Positions 42,623 through 50,856 of a stretch of 64,000 nucleotides of DNA are shown piece after piece. Position 1 is the first letter of the stretch. Every line of letters begins with the position of its first letter. Under the pieces are notes generated by a model, which made no database searches, was not told where the DNA came from, and saw only the letters and a list, made by a program, of their open reading frames with translations. Origin of the DNA: Candidatus Aphodovivens avistercoris. Lineage in GTDB: Bacteria > Actinomycetota > Coriobacteriia > Coriobacteriales > Eggerthellaceae. Made by a program: the position numbers and the translations under genes. The stretch lies in assembly GCA_018710945.1 (NCBI GenBank), contig DVIW01000006.1, positions 34,823-98,822 on the forward strand, written 5' to 3'.

Positions 42623-44116
42623 ATGGAAACCTTCGAAGAGATTCTTTCCACCATCGATACCTTCGTATGGGGCCCTCCCCTGATCGCGCTCATCCTGCTG
42701 GGCGGTATCTTCCTGACCATCCGCCTGCGCGCCCTGCAGTTCCCCTGGCTGCCGCGTGCGCTGCGCTACACCTTCAGCAACGAGAAAGGCGCCGACGGCG
42801 AGATCACCAGCTTCGCTGCCATGTGCACGGCCATGTCGGCCACGGTGGGCACGGGCAACATCGTGGGCATCGCCACCGCCGTGGTGACGGGCGGCCCCGG
42901 CGCGCTGTTCTGGATGTGGATGGCGGCGCTGTTCGGCATGGCGACCAAGTTCTCCGAGGGACTGTTGGCCGTGAAGTACCGCACCACCGACAAAAGCGGG
43001 CACGTGCTGGGCGGCCCGTTCTACTACATCGAGAACGGCATGGGGCCGAAGTGGCGCTGGCTGGCGAAGCTGTTCGCGTTCTTCGGCATGTGCGTGGGCC
43101 TGTTCGGCATCGGCACGTTCACGCAGGTGAACTCCATCTCCAGCGCGTTCAACGGGTTCTTCGACCCCAACAACGCGCATCTGGTCACCGTGCCGGTCAT
43201 CGGGGTGGAGGTCTCGGTCGCCACGATCATCGGCGGTTTGGTGGTGGCCGTGTGCGCCGGGCTGGTCATCATCGGCGGCGTGAAGCGCATCGCCAGCGTG
43301 TCGGAGCGCGTGGTGCCGGCGATGGTGGTCATCTTCCTGGTGTTCTCGCTCACGCTGATCGTGTTCAACGCCGACAAGATTCCCGGGGCGTTCTACATCA
43401 TCGTCACGCACGCGTTCGGCCTGCAGGCGTTCGGCGGCGGCATGCTGGGGGCCATCCTCATCGCCATGCAGCTGGGGCTGGCGCGCGGCATCTTCGCCAA
43501 CGAAGCCGGCCTGGGCTCGGCCCCCATCGCCGCGGCCGCCGCGCAGACCCGCGAGCCGGCGCGCCAGGGCATGGTGTCCATGACGCAGACGTTCATCGAC
43601 TCCATCATCATCTGCTCCATGACCGGCCTGGCCCTGGTCATCACCGACACCTACGAGATCGGGCTGGAGGGCGCGGCCGTCACCACCGCCGCGTTCCAGG
43701 CGGGCCTGCCGTTCGTGCCGCCCGAGGTGGTGTCGTTCATCCTGATGGTGTGCCTGGCGCTGTTCGGCTTCACCACCATCCTGGGCTGGAACTACTACGG
43801 CGAGCGCTGCCTGGAGTACCTGTCCGGGCGCAATCAGGACGCGGTGAAGGTGTACCGTTGGCTTTACATCGCCTGCATCTTCATTGGCCCGTACATGACC
43901 GTTTCCGCCGTGTGGACCATCGCCGACATCTTCAACGCCTGCATGGCGGTGCCGAACATGATCGCGCTGTTCGCGCTGTCGGGCGTGGTGGCGAAGGAAG
44001 CGAAGGACTACTTCCGACGGCTGAAGGCCGTCGGCGGCGACGAGAGCAAGATGGAGCCGCGCGGCGACGACTCCGAGGACTGGAAGGTCCCCAAGCCGGA
44101 GGGCGCAGGAGCGTAG
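42623..44116 (+). CDS. Sodium:alanine/glycine symporter (AGCS family)
   Basis: 497 residues. AGCS signatures: FAAMCTAMSATVGTGNIVGIATAVV near residue 70 (quoted in part: ATVGTGNIVG), then GGPGALFWMWMAALFGMATK, and ANEAGLGSAPIAAAAAQT near 295. About ten to eleven membrane helices and a charged C-terminal tail. It takes up glycine or alanine with Na+. Start 42623 follows AAGGGGGG. The upstream glycine riboswitch supports glycine as substrate or regulator. Confidence 0.95.
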   Translation: METFEEILSTIDTFVWGPPLIALILLGGIFLTIRLRALQFPWLPRALRYTFSNEKGADGEITSFAAMCTAMSATVGTGNIVGIATAVVTGGPGALFWMWMAALFGMATKFSEGLLAVKYRTTDKSGHVLGGPFYYIENGMGPKWRWLAKLFAFFGMCVGLFGIGTFTQVNSISSAFNGFFDPNNAHLVTVPVIGVEVSVATIIGGLVVAVCAGLVIIGGVKRIASVSERVVPAMVVIFLVFSLTLIVFNADKIPGAFYIIVTHAFGLQAFGGGMLGAILIAMQLGLARGIFANEAGLGSAPIAAAAAQTREPARQGMVSMTQTFIDSIIICSMTGLALVITDTYEIGLEGAAVTTAAFQAGLPFVPPEVVSFILMVCLALFGFTTILGWNYYGERCLEYLSGRNQDAVKVYRWLYIACIFIGPYMTVSAVWTIADIFNACMAVPNMIALFALSGVVAKEAKDYFRRLKAVGGDESKMEPRGDDSEDWKVPKPEGAGA

Positions 44117-44189
44117 GGGCGCGGGACGCGGGCCGGGGCGGGCGACGCGCTACGGGCGGCGCACGGCGGACGGCGCGCACCCCGACGCG

Positions 44190-44801
44190 TCAGCCCTGCC
44201 AACGGCTGAGCGGGCGCGCTTTCAGCTTGTCGATGAGCTTGCGGTAGATGCGGTCGCGGATCCACGGCTCGGTGGACAGGCGGATGGCGTCCTCCAGCGG
44301 CACCCAGCGCACGCCGCTGTTCTCGTCGGGCTTGACGCGGATGGGCTCGTCGGGGTCGGCCACGGCCAGATAGGTGACGTTCAGGTGCAGGTGCGAGCTC
44401 ACGTAGGCGCCGCGCTTCTCGTGGCCGTCCACGGTGAGCACCTCCAGCGAGTAGATGCCGCCCGGACCGCACGGCGCGCCCGTCACCATCCGCGCGTGCG
44501 TCACGCCGGTTTCCTCCTGCAGCTCGCGCAAGGCCACCGCCGCCAGGTTGCGCTGGCCGTCGGCGTGGCCGCCGATCCAGCTCCACGAGTCGTAGATGTT
44601 GTGGTACACCAGAAGCGTGCGGGAGAAGTCGGGGCTGACCGTCCAGATGGAGCACGCCATGTGCGCCTGCGCGCTGCGGTCGAAGCAGTTCGGATCGCGC
44701 TCCAGCACGCGCAGGATCATCTGCTTGTCCGCCGCCTCCTGCTCGTTGAAGGGCTCGTACGCCGCGATGTCGCGATAGAGCGCCGCCGCCTGCTCGTCCA
44801 T
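44190..44801 (-). CDS. NUDIX hydrolase
   Basis: 203 residues. The NUDIX box reads GGHADGQRNLAAVALRELQEETG (quoted in part: ALRELQEETG) at about residues 75-97, with the required R-E-x2-E-E-x-G. A preceding YDSWSWIGGHADG matches family members that hydrolyse nucleoside diphosphate-linked compounds. Start 44801 follows GGGGAGG. It converges on the AGCS gene from the right. The specific nucleotide substrate cannot be told. Confidence 0.92.
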   Translation of the reverse strand: MDEQAAALYRDIAAYEPFNEQEAADKQMILRVLERDPNCFDRSAQAHMACSIWTVSPDFSRTLLVYHNIYDSWSWIGGHADGQRNLAAVALRELQEETGVTHARMVTGAPCGPGGIYSLEVLTVDGHEKRGAYVSSHLHLNVTYLAVADPDEPIRVKPDENSGVRWVPLEDAIRLSTEPWIRDRIYRKLIDKLKARPLSRWQG

Positions 44802-44990
44802 ATCGGCCTCCCCTTTCCCTTCCGCCTGGCACGCCGTTGCCCGCCGCATCGCCTGCAACGGCGACGGAACGCGCTGAAACCGTGCACGACGAACCCATCA
44901 TAGCCCATCGCGTCAATATGACGGCATCCCGCAGCGTCGAAGAAGGACCGGAAACGAAGGCGCGCCTGCCCGAGGCGGCGCCTCCCGCTT

Positions 44991-46514
44991 CTACCCCAGA
45001 CGGCGGTTCGGCTCGACGGCTTCGGGATCGACGTCCTCCTCGCCCGCCAGCTCGCGGCGGCGCTCCTCCTCGTCGAGCGCGCGTAGCTCCTCGCGCGTGA
45101 GGCCCTTCCACGTGGGCTCGATGCCGCGTTTCGCATCGAGCGTCTGCGCGATGAGGCCCGGCACCAGATACGCCGCCCAGCAGATGATCGCGCCGTAGAG
45201 GTTCACGCCGAGGAAATTGGCGTAGTCGCCGCCGCCGACGTTCATGAACGAAAGCGTCTCGGGCCAGAACGTGTCCACGATGCCCAACACCATGCCGATC
45301 CAGAACGCCAGGAAGAAGCCGACCTTCGTGGGCTTTACCCAGCCGTGCGCCAGGAAGATGGGCCCGAGCCCCATGATCATCGTGCCCGAGATGGTGGTGG
45401 CCGAGATGATGGTGGCGCCCATCACCATGGGGATGTTGCCGAAGATGCCGAACACGATGATCACGATGATGCCGATGATGCGCGGGTTCGTCTTCGGCGT
45501 CTTGCCCAGGATGTCGGGCAAATCCTTGCCGGCCAGCTTGCCGATGGCGGTGAAGCACGAGTCGAGCGTGGAGCCGCCGGTCATCATCATGATGACGGCC
45601 ATGCACAGCATCGCCACGATGCCGAACGACTGCGCCACGACCACCGGCGCGCTGCTGCCTTCGATGGACATGCCGTTGAGGTAGGCGTACACGCCGATGC
45701 ACGAGAACAGCAGGATGGCGACGAAGCCGAGCAAGCCCGCGCCGACGAAGCACTTGAGCATCTTCTTCGGCTTGCAGATGAACCCGCGGTCGGTGAGCAC
45801 CGCGTCGTGGAAGCCGTAGGAGAGGCATTGCAGGCCCGCGCCCAGAATGAAGTCGACGCCGCCCTCCATCGTCCACGAGCCGGAGGTCGCCACGGCGGCC
45901 ACGCCCTCGTGCGGCAGCACCCACGTGAGCACGAACACCAGCAGCACGGCGAACATGATGGTCTGCAGCACGTCGGTGGTCAGCGACCCGCGCATGCCGC
46001 CGAAGCAGCAGTACGCGATGGTGATGGCCGTGAACAGCAGCGCCGCAATGATGAACGGCGCCGAGCCCGACGTGCCGTAGTAGGCGCCCACCACCGAGGT
46101 GTTCGACCACACCTCGTTGAACAGGCGCACGAACACCGCCGCCGAGAAACAGAACGCCGCCGCCACGCCGAAGTGCTCGGTGATGAAGCTCACGAGGCTC
46201 TTCGCCGCGAACCGGCGGCGCAGGCGGTAGAGCGCGTAGCCCGTCAGCGGGATGCAAAGCCAGTAGACCGCGTACCCGATGCCGCCGACGATGCCGTACT
46301 GGGCGCCCATGTCGGCCGCGTTCGTGACCGACTTCGCGAAGATCCACGAGATGAAGATGGACGAGGTGATGAGCCAGCCCTTCGCCTCGCGCCCCATCTT
46401 GTCGGTGCCGCGGAAGAAGCCGCCCAGCGAGACGGTCTTCGGCGACAGGACGAACATGAGGATGCCGTAGACGATGAGGAATCCCCAGAAGAAGAGCCCG
46501 GTGAAGTTCTCCAT
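44991..46514 (-). CDS. Sodium:solute symporter (SSS family)
   Basis: 507 residues with about thirteen hydrophobic segments, SSS fold. Family-like stretches: FRGTDKMGREAKGWLITSSI near residue 45 and GYGLHDAVLTDRGF-type loop (here SYGFHDAVLTDRGF). The C-terminal tail is charged and cytoplasmic. Start 46514 follows AAAGG; upstream extension to 46646 has no RBS and would overlap the promoter. Its promoter is strikingly like that of the ArsS fusion gene next to it, so the two may be co-regulated and it may import a compound related to that enzyme's pathway. Confidence 0.88.
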   Translation of the reverse strand: MENFTGLFFWGFLIVYGILMFVLSPKTVSLGGFFRGTDKMGREAKGWLITSSIFISWIFAKSVTNAADMGAQYGIVGGIGYAVYWLCIPLTGYALYRLRRRFAAKSLVSFITEHFGVAAAFCFSAAVFVRLFNEVWSNTSVVGAYYGTSGSAPFIIAALLFTAITIAYCCFGGMRGSLTTDVLQTIMFAVLLVFVLTWVLPHEGVAAVATSGSWTMEGGVDFILGAGLQCLSYGFHDAVLTDRGFICKPKKMLKCFVGAGLLGFVAILLFSCIGVYAYLNGMSIEGSSAPVVVAQSFGIVAMLCMAVIMMMTGGSTLDSCFTAIGKLAGKDLPDILGKTPKTNPRIIGIIVIIVFGIFGNIPMVMGATIISATTISGTMIMGLGPIFLAHGWVKPTKVGFFLAFWIGMVLGIVDTFWPETLSFMNVGGGDYANFLGVNLYGAIICWAAYLVPGLIAQTLDAKRGIEPTWKGLTREELRALDEEERRRELAGEEDVDPEAVEPNRRLG

Positions 46515-46651
46515 GCGTGCCTTTCTGCTGAAAACGACGGACGGACAGCATGGACAGCGGTCGATGCGCTCTGCGCGCGGCATGCGCGGCAGAAGGGTGC
46601 GAGACCGCGCGGTGGGCGCAAGCGCACCAATCGTCGTCCATGACAACTATA

Positions 46652-46685
46652 GGACTATATCCAATATAGGACTCAAGTCAATAGG
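46652..46685 (-). promoter_or_regulatory. Promoter of the SSS symporter gene, shared-element copy A
   Basis: Minus strand: -35 TTGACT (46681-46676), 16-base spacer, -10 TATAGT (46659-46654). Plus-strand view: GGACTATATCCAATA, 12 bases, CAATAGG. The same blocks with identical spacing occur at 48848-48881. A TATAGGACT direct repeat (46648-46656, 46665-46673) adds to the structure. Confidence 0.65.
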
Positions 46686-46747
46686 GATTCGGCGAAGAGC
46701 GGGGGCTGCAGCAGCCAGCGCCGCAGCAGGGAACCCCGCTACCGCCC

Positions 46748-48805
46748 CTACCCCTGCACGAGCGTGCCGCCGCAGCTCGACCCGAAACCCGCCGTGCACG
46801 CGTAGCAGTGGTTCCCGAAGCGGATCACGCGTTTGAGCGAAAGCGCCGGGTCGGCGGCATAGTCGAAGACGGTGAGCGTGCGGGCGTCGGGCGCGTCGGG
46901 GTCCGTAAGCGCGGGGAGGCCGAGCGCCTGGTTGAAGTCGCAGTCGTACACGCGCCCGTCCCAGCCGACCGACAGCTGGTGGCGGCACATCATGCCCGCG
47001 CACGCCTGCGGGTTGAAGCTGTCGATGAGCGTGTCCATATACGTGTCGAAGCAGCCGGCGTCGATGAGGCTCGCGCCGTAGCGCCCGATGGGGTTGTTCG
47101 CCATGGCGAAGAGGTTGTCGAAGGATAAGCCCAGCTGGCCGAGGCGGCGGCGGTACATTTCCTCAAGCTTGTCCTGCTCGGGCGGCAGGACGGGCTCCTG
47201 CGGGTTGAACGCCACGTCGAGCACGTGGGCGCCGTCGCGCCCGTAGCCGCGCTCGTTGAGGGCGTGCATCACCGCGAGCGTGCCATCGAACGCGCGGCGG
47301 CCGCGCTGGGCGTCGGCCTGGGCGGCGAACACGTTCGGCAGCGACGCGACGATCTCGATGCCCATCTCGTCGTAGAGGTCGAGCAGCGGCGCGTAGGCGG
47401 GATCCTGCAGGATGACGAGGTTCGAGCGCACCATCACGCGCGGCACCGCCGCGGCAGCTTCGCGCAGGAACCAGGCGAGGTCGGGATGCATCTCGGGCGC
47501 GCCGCCCGTGATGTCGATCGTCTTGATGCCGCGCGTGCGCGCCACCTGCAGGATGGCCTCAAGCACGTCGCGGCCCATGGCCTCGGTGCGCGCCGGGCTC
47601 GACTCCACGTGGCAGTGGGCGCAGGCCAGGTTGCAGCGCGCCGTGATGTTCACCTGGATGGTGCCGGGATGCTCTTCCGTCGCACGCCAGGCGTCGTCGT
47701 CAAGCATGTCCTCGAAGTAGAGCAGCTGCGCGAGCGCGCGGCTCACGTCGCGCTTCGTCGCATGGACGGGGGCGCCGTCATGTGCCCGGCGCTCGGCCGC
47801 CTCGCGCTTTGCCGTCGGGCCGGGTGCGAACCCGCCGAGCAGGGATGCGGCCAGATGATCGTCGGGGCCGTTCACGATGCGGTCACGGTACGACACCGCC
47901 GCCGGGCTGCACTCGTCCCACAAGCCGTCGAACCAGGCCAGGTAGGCGTCGTGGTCGTAGCGCACGGGCACCGCCTCCACGAACAGCCCGTCCAGCTCGC
48001 AGCCGAACAGCGCGTCGGCGTGCGGCGTCGCGGCGATGCGCACCGCCAGGCCGTAGCGCTGGCCCGCGAAGTTCGGCAGTCCCGCCGCGCCGTTGTTGAT
48101 CACCGCGCCGCGCGCGAGGCGCAGCGCTGCGGGCGCGCAGGTGTGCGTGGTGGCGAACACGTCAAGATCGTTCGCCTCCATGAAGCGGTCGAGCTCGTCT
48201 TGACGCAGCACGTCCTGGAGCGACTCGCGCGAGCAGTCCCAGCCGCCGATGAGCTTCTCGTCGCCGTGCGTGATGCCCACCTTGCGGCCCGCCACGCCTA
48301 CGGCAAGCGTCGCCGGCCGCCCCTGCAGCGGCTCCTTGATCTCAGGGTGACGGTCCACCGCCACGGAAAGCAGGCGGTGGATGCGGTTCGAGCGGCTCAC
48401 TGCCTCGTCGGAAGTGCAGTCGGGGTACGCGCAGCCGCAGCCCACGCCCACATCCACCTGGCGGCGCAGCTCGGCCTCCACGTTGCCCACAAGCGGGATC
48501 CACCGCGGGCCCTCCGCAGCCACTGCCGCCTCGAGGGCCGCGAAGTTGTCCGCCGTCTTGTCGAACCAGTGCATGTCGCCGTTGAGCACGACGAGCGTGT
48601 CGCCGTCCTCCTGCGCAACGAGCCCACGCACCGCCTCGAGTGCGAACGGGTTGCCGTACAGGCCGCCCACCACGTACAGCACGTCGCAGGTCTGCGCGGG
48701 CGCGCCGGCGAACGCGTCAGCGGGAAGGTGGTAGTCAACAGGGCACACGCGCCCCGCGTCCTTGAACAGGCGACGTTTCTGGCCCGGCACAGCGCACGAC
48801 GACAT
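46748..48805 (-). CDS. Fusion of metallophosphoesterase-like domain and ArsS-type radical SAM enzyme
   Basis: 685 residues. Residues 40-300 form a calcineurin-like phosphoesterase domain (VLNGDMHWFD near 73, GNVE at 107, ITHGDEKL at 178, ATTHTCA at 218), but motif 1 reads GGLYGN where D-x-H-G-N is expected, so two metal ligands are missing. Residues 380-685 match arsenosugar radical SAM ArsS: CNLACAHCHV (Cys391, 395, 398), DITGGAPEMHPD, LSVGWDGRVYDCDFNQ and the C-terminal HCYACTAGFGSSCGG, which has Cys where relatives may carry selenocysteine. ArsS builds arsenosugars from methylated arsenic with SAM. No arsM is nearby, so the substrate may differ. Confidence 0.85.
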   Translation of the reverse strand: MSSCAVPGQKRRLFKDAGRVCPVDYHLPADAFAGAPAQTCDVLYVVGGLYGNPFALEAVRGLVAQEDGDTLVVLNGDMHWFDKTADNFAALEAAVAAEGPRWIPLVGNVEAELRRQVDVGVGCGCAYPDCTSDEAVSRSNRIHRLLSVAVDRHPEIKEPLQGRPATLAVGVAGRKVGITHGDEKLIGGWDCSRESLQDVLRQDELDRFMEANDLDVFATTHTCAPAALRLARGAVINNGAAGLPNFAGQRYGLAVRIAATPHADALFGCELDGLFVEAVPVRYDHDAYLAWFDGLWDECSPAAVSYRDRIVNGPDDHLAASLLGGFAPGPTAKREAAERRAHDGAPVHATKRDVSRALAQLLYFEDMLDDDAWRATEEHPGTIQVNITARCNLACAHCHVESSPARTEAMGRDVLEAILQVARTRGIKTIDITGGAPEMHPDLAWFLREAAAAVPRVMVRSNLVILQDPAYAPLLDLYDEMGIEIVASLPNVFAAQADAQRGRRAFDGTLAVMHALNERGYGRDGAHVLDVAFNPQEPVLPPEQDKLEEMYRRRLGQLGLSFDNLFAMANNPIGRYGASLIDAGCFDTYMDTLIDSFNPQACAGMMCRHQLSVGWDGRVYDCDFNQALGLPALTDPDAPDARTLTVFDYAADPALSLKRVIRFGNHCYACTAGFGSSCGGTLVQG

Positions 48806-48847
48806 GGCGAATCCTCCCTAGCAGCGGTTCATGCGAATCCAAATAGA

Positions 48848-48881
48848 GGATTATAGCCAATAGTCGCTTCCCGACAATAGG
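48848..48881 (-). promoter_or_regulatory. Promoter of the ArsS fusion gene, shared-element copy B
   Basis: Minus strand: -35 TTGTCG (48877-48872), 16-base spacer, -10 TATAAT (48855-48850). Plus-strand view: GGATTATAGCCAATA, 12 bases, CAATAGG. The blocks outside the -35/-10 hexamers (TATTGG next to the -10, CCTATTG at the -35) match copy A at 46652-46685. Confidence 0.65.
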
Positions 48882-49577
48882 TGAAGCCCTCCCGCAGACG
48901 GAAGCGCCAGCTGCTGGCCGCCGTTGCGCACAGCGTTCGGCGCCTTCACGCAATGCCCCATGACCAGCGTCCCCTAGCGCCAGCCTCATGGCGCGCGATG
49001 CAGTGCGCCGCATCACGGCGCCCCGCATTGCAGCACCTCTTCGCCAGCGCATGGCGCTTCTGCGCGATTCCTGCAGGATGTGGGCTCCCACACGTCACCC
49101 CACAGGGCGTAGGCCCCACGCAGCACTCCCGCAGGTGCCCAGACAGCACGCGCGTCGGAACGAGGACACATACGCTCCACACACCCCCTCTGCGGAGCAG
49201 TTTTTTCACATGACGCCCCCTGTAGCGCCCCCCGCACGTTCTCTTCTCCCTCTTTTTCGCAGCGACGTTCTTTTCTCCCTATTTCCCGACAGCCGACCAA
49301 CGATGCAACATGTTTTCCCGAGAAAAGAACGTGAAGGACTCTCGGCAAGCGCCAAAGAGACGAGGCTGCATAGCATGGAGCCCATGAGAAGAGCGCCAAG
49401 CCCACACGGAGCCTGAAGCGCTGCGAAAAAACGCACGAACGTGAAATCCGCACCAAAGAGCTCGACCCAGGAAAAGGGCGGCGAGAAGCCCGAAGGCCAG
49501 CAAAGGCAACGCCCGAGAGCTGACAGGAGCGCAAAGACTTCTCGGCCGCGAGAGAGCTTCCAAGCCAAAGCGCAAAA
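48882..49577. other. Long spacer without a recognisable gene
   Basis: About 700 bp between the ArsS fusion promoter and the small gene at 49578. Several short frames exist but none has an RBS or family-like sequence. A weak stem (GCTCC near 49169 with GGAGC near 49194) followed by T6 at 49200 may be a plus-strand terminator or debris. Short inverted repeats around 48990-49090 (GCGCCAG/CTGGCGC-like) suggest RNA structure, but I see no known RNA family. Confidence 0.5.
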
Positions 49578-49823
49578 TTACGCCAGGCGGGCGGCGTTGA
49601 CGGCTACCACGTGGCCGGCGGCGTCTTCGAACACGCTCAGGGCGTCGTCGCGGCTGGAGTAGAGATGGCGGAAGGTGCCGGGCGCTTGCTTTCCGCCCGC
49701 CGGCGCCAGCGCCGTCGCCGCGGCGTCCATGCCCTCCCGCACGGTTTGCGCGCGCTGCCGCATCTGGGAGCGTCGCTCGGCGCGCGCGGCGGCGCGGCGG
49801 TGCGCGGCGTCCCGCAAGCTCAT
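49578..49823 (-). CDS. Small conserved-looking protein of unknown function, coupled to truA
   Basis: 81 residues. Its ATG overlaps the truA TGA (ATGA at 49823-49820). The N-terminal half is Arg/Ala-rich and helical; the C-terminal half (GTFRHLYSSRDDALSVFEDA, then GHVVAVNAARLA) looks like a compact beta-rich unit. The overlap and sensible composition support a real gene. No family recognised. Confidence 0.6.
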   Translation of the reverse strand: MSLRDAAHRRAAARAERRSQMRQRAQTVREGMDAAATALAPAGGKQAPGTFRHLYSSRDDALSVFEDAAGHVVAVNAARLA

Positions 49824-50842
49824 CGCGCCCCGCCTTCCGTGCTCGCAACGAAGCCGTCACCGGCGCCGTCGCTAGCGGTTTCCACTCCCGCAGCGACGCC
49901 ATCGCCAGCACCGTCGCCGATAGCTTCCGATTCCGCACCGCATGCTGCGCCAGCGCCCGCTTCCGCCGCGACGCCGCCCCGCGCCGTATCGCCTCCGAAA
50001 CCCGCAGCCCCGCCGCGTCCCGCCGCGCAGCCTGCGTCCGGCTCGGGGATGGCTCCGCCCGGACCCGCGTAGTTCACCTGCCAGAAGATGAGCCCCTCCG
50101 CCGGCGCGTTCTCGCCCGCCGCGCGGCGGTCGCGCGCGGCCAGCACCTCGGCCACCCAGTCGGGTTCGCGCAGACCGCGCCCCACCGCCACCAGCGTGCC
50201 CACGATGGTGCGCACCATGGAGTGCAGAAACGCGTTGCCCACCACCGTGAAGCTGATCATGTCGTCCTCGCCCGCCGCGGTGACGTAGTCCACGTCCAGC
50301 CGCGACACGTTGCGGCACGTCGGCTTGCCCTCGGCGGAAGCCGCCAAGCAGAAGCTCTTGAAATCGTGCTCGCCGACCAGGTGGGCCGCCCCGGCGCGCA
50401 TGGCCGACACGTCCAGCCGCTTCGGCAGATGCCACACGCGCCCCGCCAGCAGCACGGGACGCCAATCGCCGGTGAAGATGAAGTAGCGGTAGACGCGCTC
50501 CACCGCGTCGAAGCGCGCGGAGAACCCCGCCGGCGCCTCCTGCACGGCCGACACGGCGATGCGCTCGTCCACCAGGGCGTTCAGCGACCGCTTCAGCGTC
50601 GCCAGCCCGCGCGCGGAGAATTCCTCGTCGGAGAGGTCGAAGCTCACCACCTGGCCGCGCGCGTGCACGCCCGCGTCGGTGCGGCCGGCGCACACGGTGG
50701 GCACCTCGCGCCGGTACAGCGTGCGCAACGCCTGCTCGATGGACCCCTGCACGGTAAGCTGGCCCGGCTGCCGCGCGAAGCCGGAGAACGGCGCGCCGTC
50801 GTAGGCCACCGTCAACGCGACGGTATGCGTTCTGCCCCCCAT
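49820..50842 (-). CDS. truA: tRNA pseudouridine synthase A with long C-terminal tail
   Basis: 340 residues, where 245-270 is usual. The catalytic aspartate lies in CAGRTDAGVHARGQVVSFD (residues about 50-68). RYFIFTG, GEHDFKSFC and FLHSMVRTIVGTLVAVGRG are standard TruA stretches. It makes pseudouridine at positions 38-40 of tRNAs. After about residue 265 comes a 75-residue Gly/Ala-rich tail unlike TruA, probably disordered. Start 50842 is just after leuS (14 bp). A downstream small gene overlaps its stop. Confidence 0.95.
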   Translation of the reverse strand: MGGRTHTVALTVAYDGAPFSGFARQPGQLTVQGSIEQALRTLYRREVPTVCAGRTDAGVHARGQVVSFDLSDEEFSARGLATLKRSLNALVDERIAVSAVQEAPAGFSARFDAVERVYRYFIFTGDWRPVLLAGRVWHLPKRLDVSAMRAGAAHLVGEHDFKSFCLAASAEGKPTCRNVSRLDVDYVTAAGEDDMISFTVVGNAFLHSMVRTIVGTLVAVGRGLREPDWVAEVLAARDRRAAGENAPAEGLIFWQVNYAGPGGAIPEPDAGCAAGRGGAAGFGGDTARGGVAAEAGAGAACGAESEAIGDGAGDGVAAGVETASDGAGDGFVASTEGGAR

Positions 50843-50856
50843 AGCCTCTCCGGAAC

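Noticed and set aside
49013..49568. Minus-strand frames in the spacer right of the ArsS fusion
   Set aside because: No RBS, no family-like sequence, and the reading changes composition abruptly; not supported as genes.
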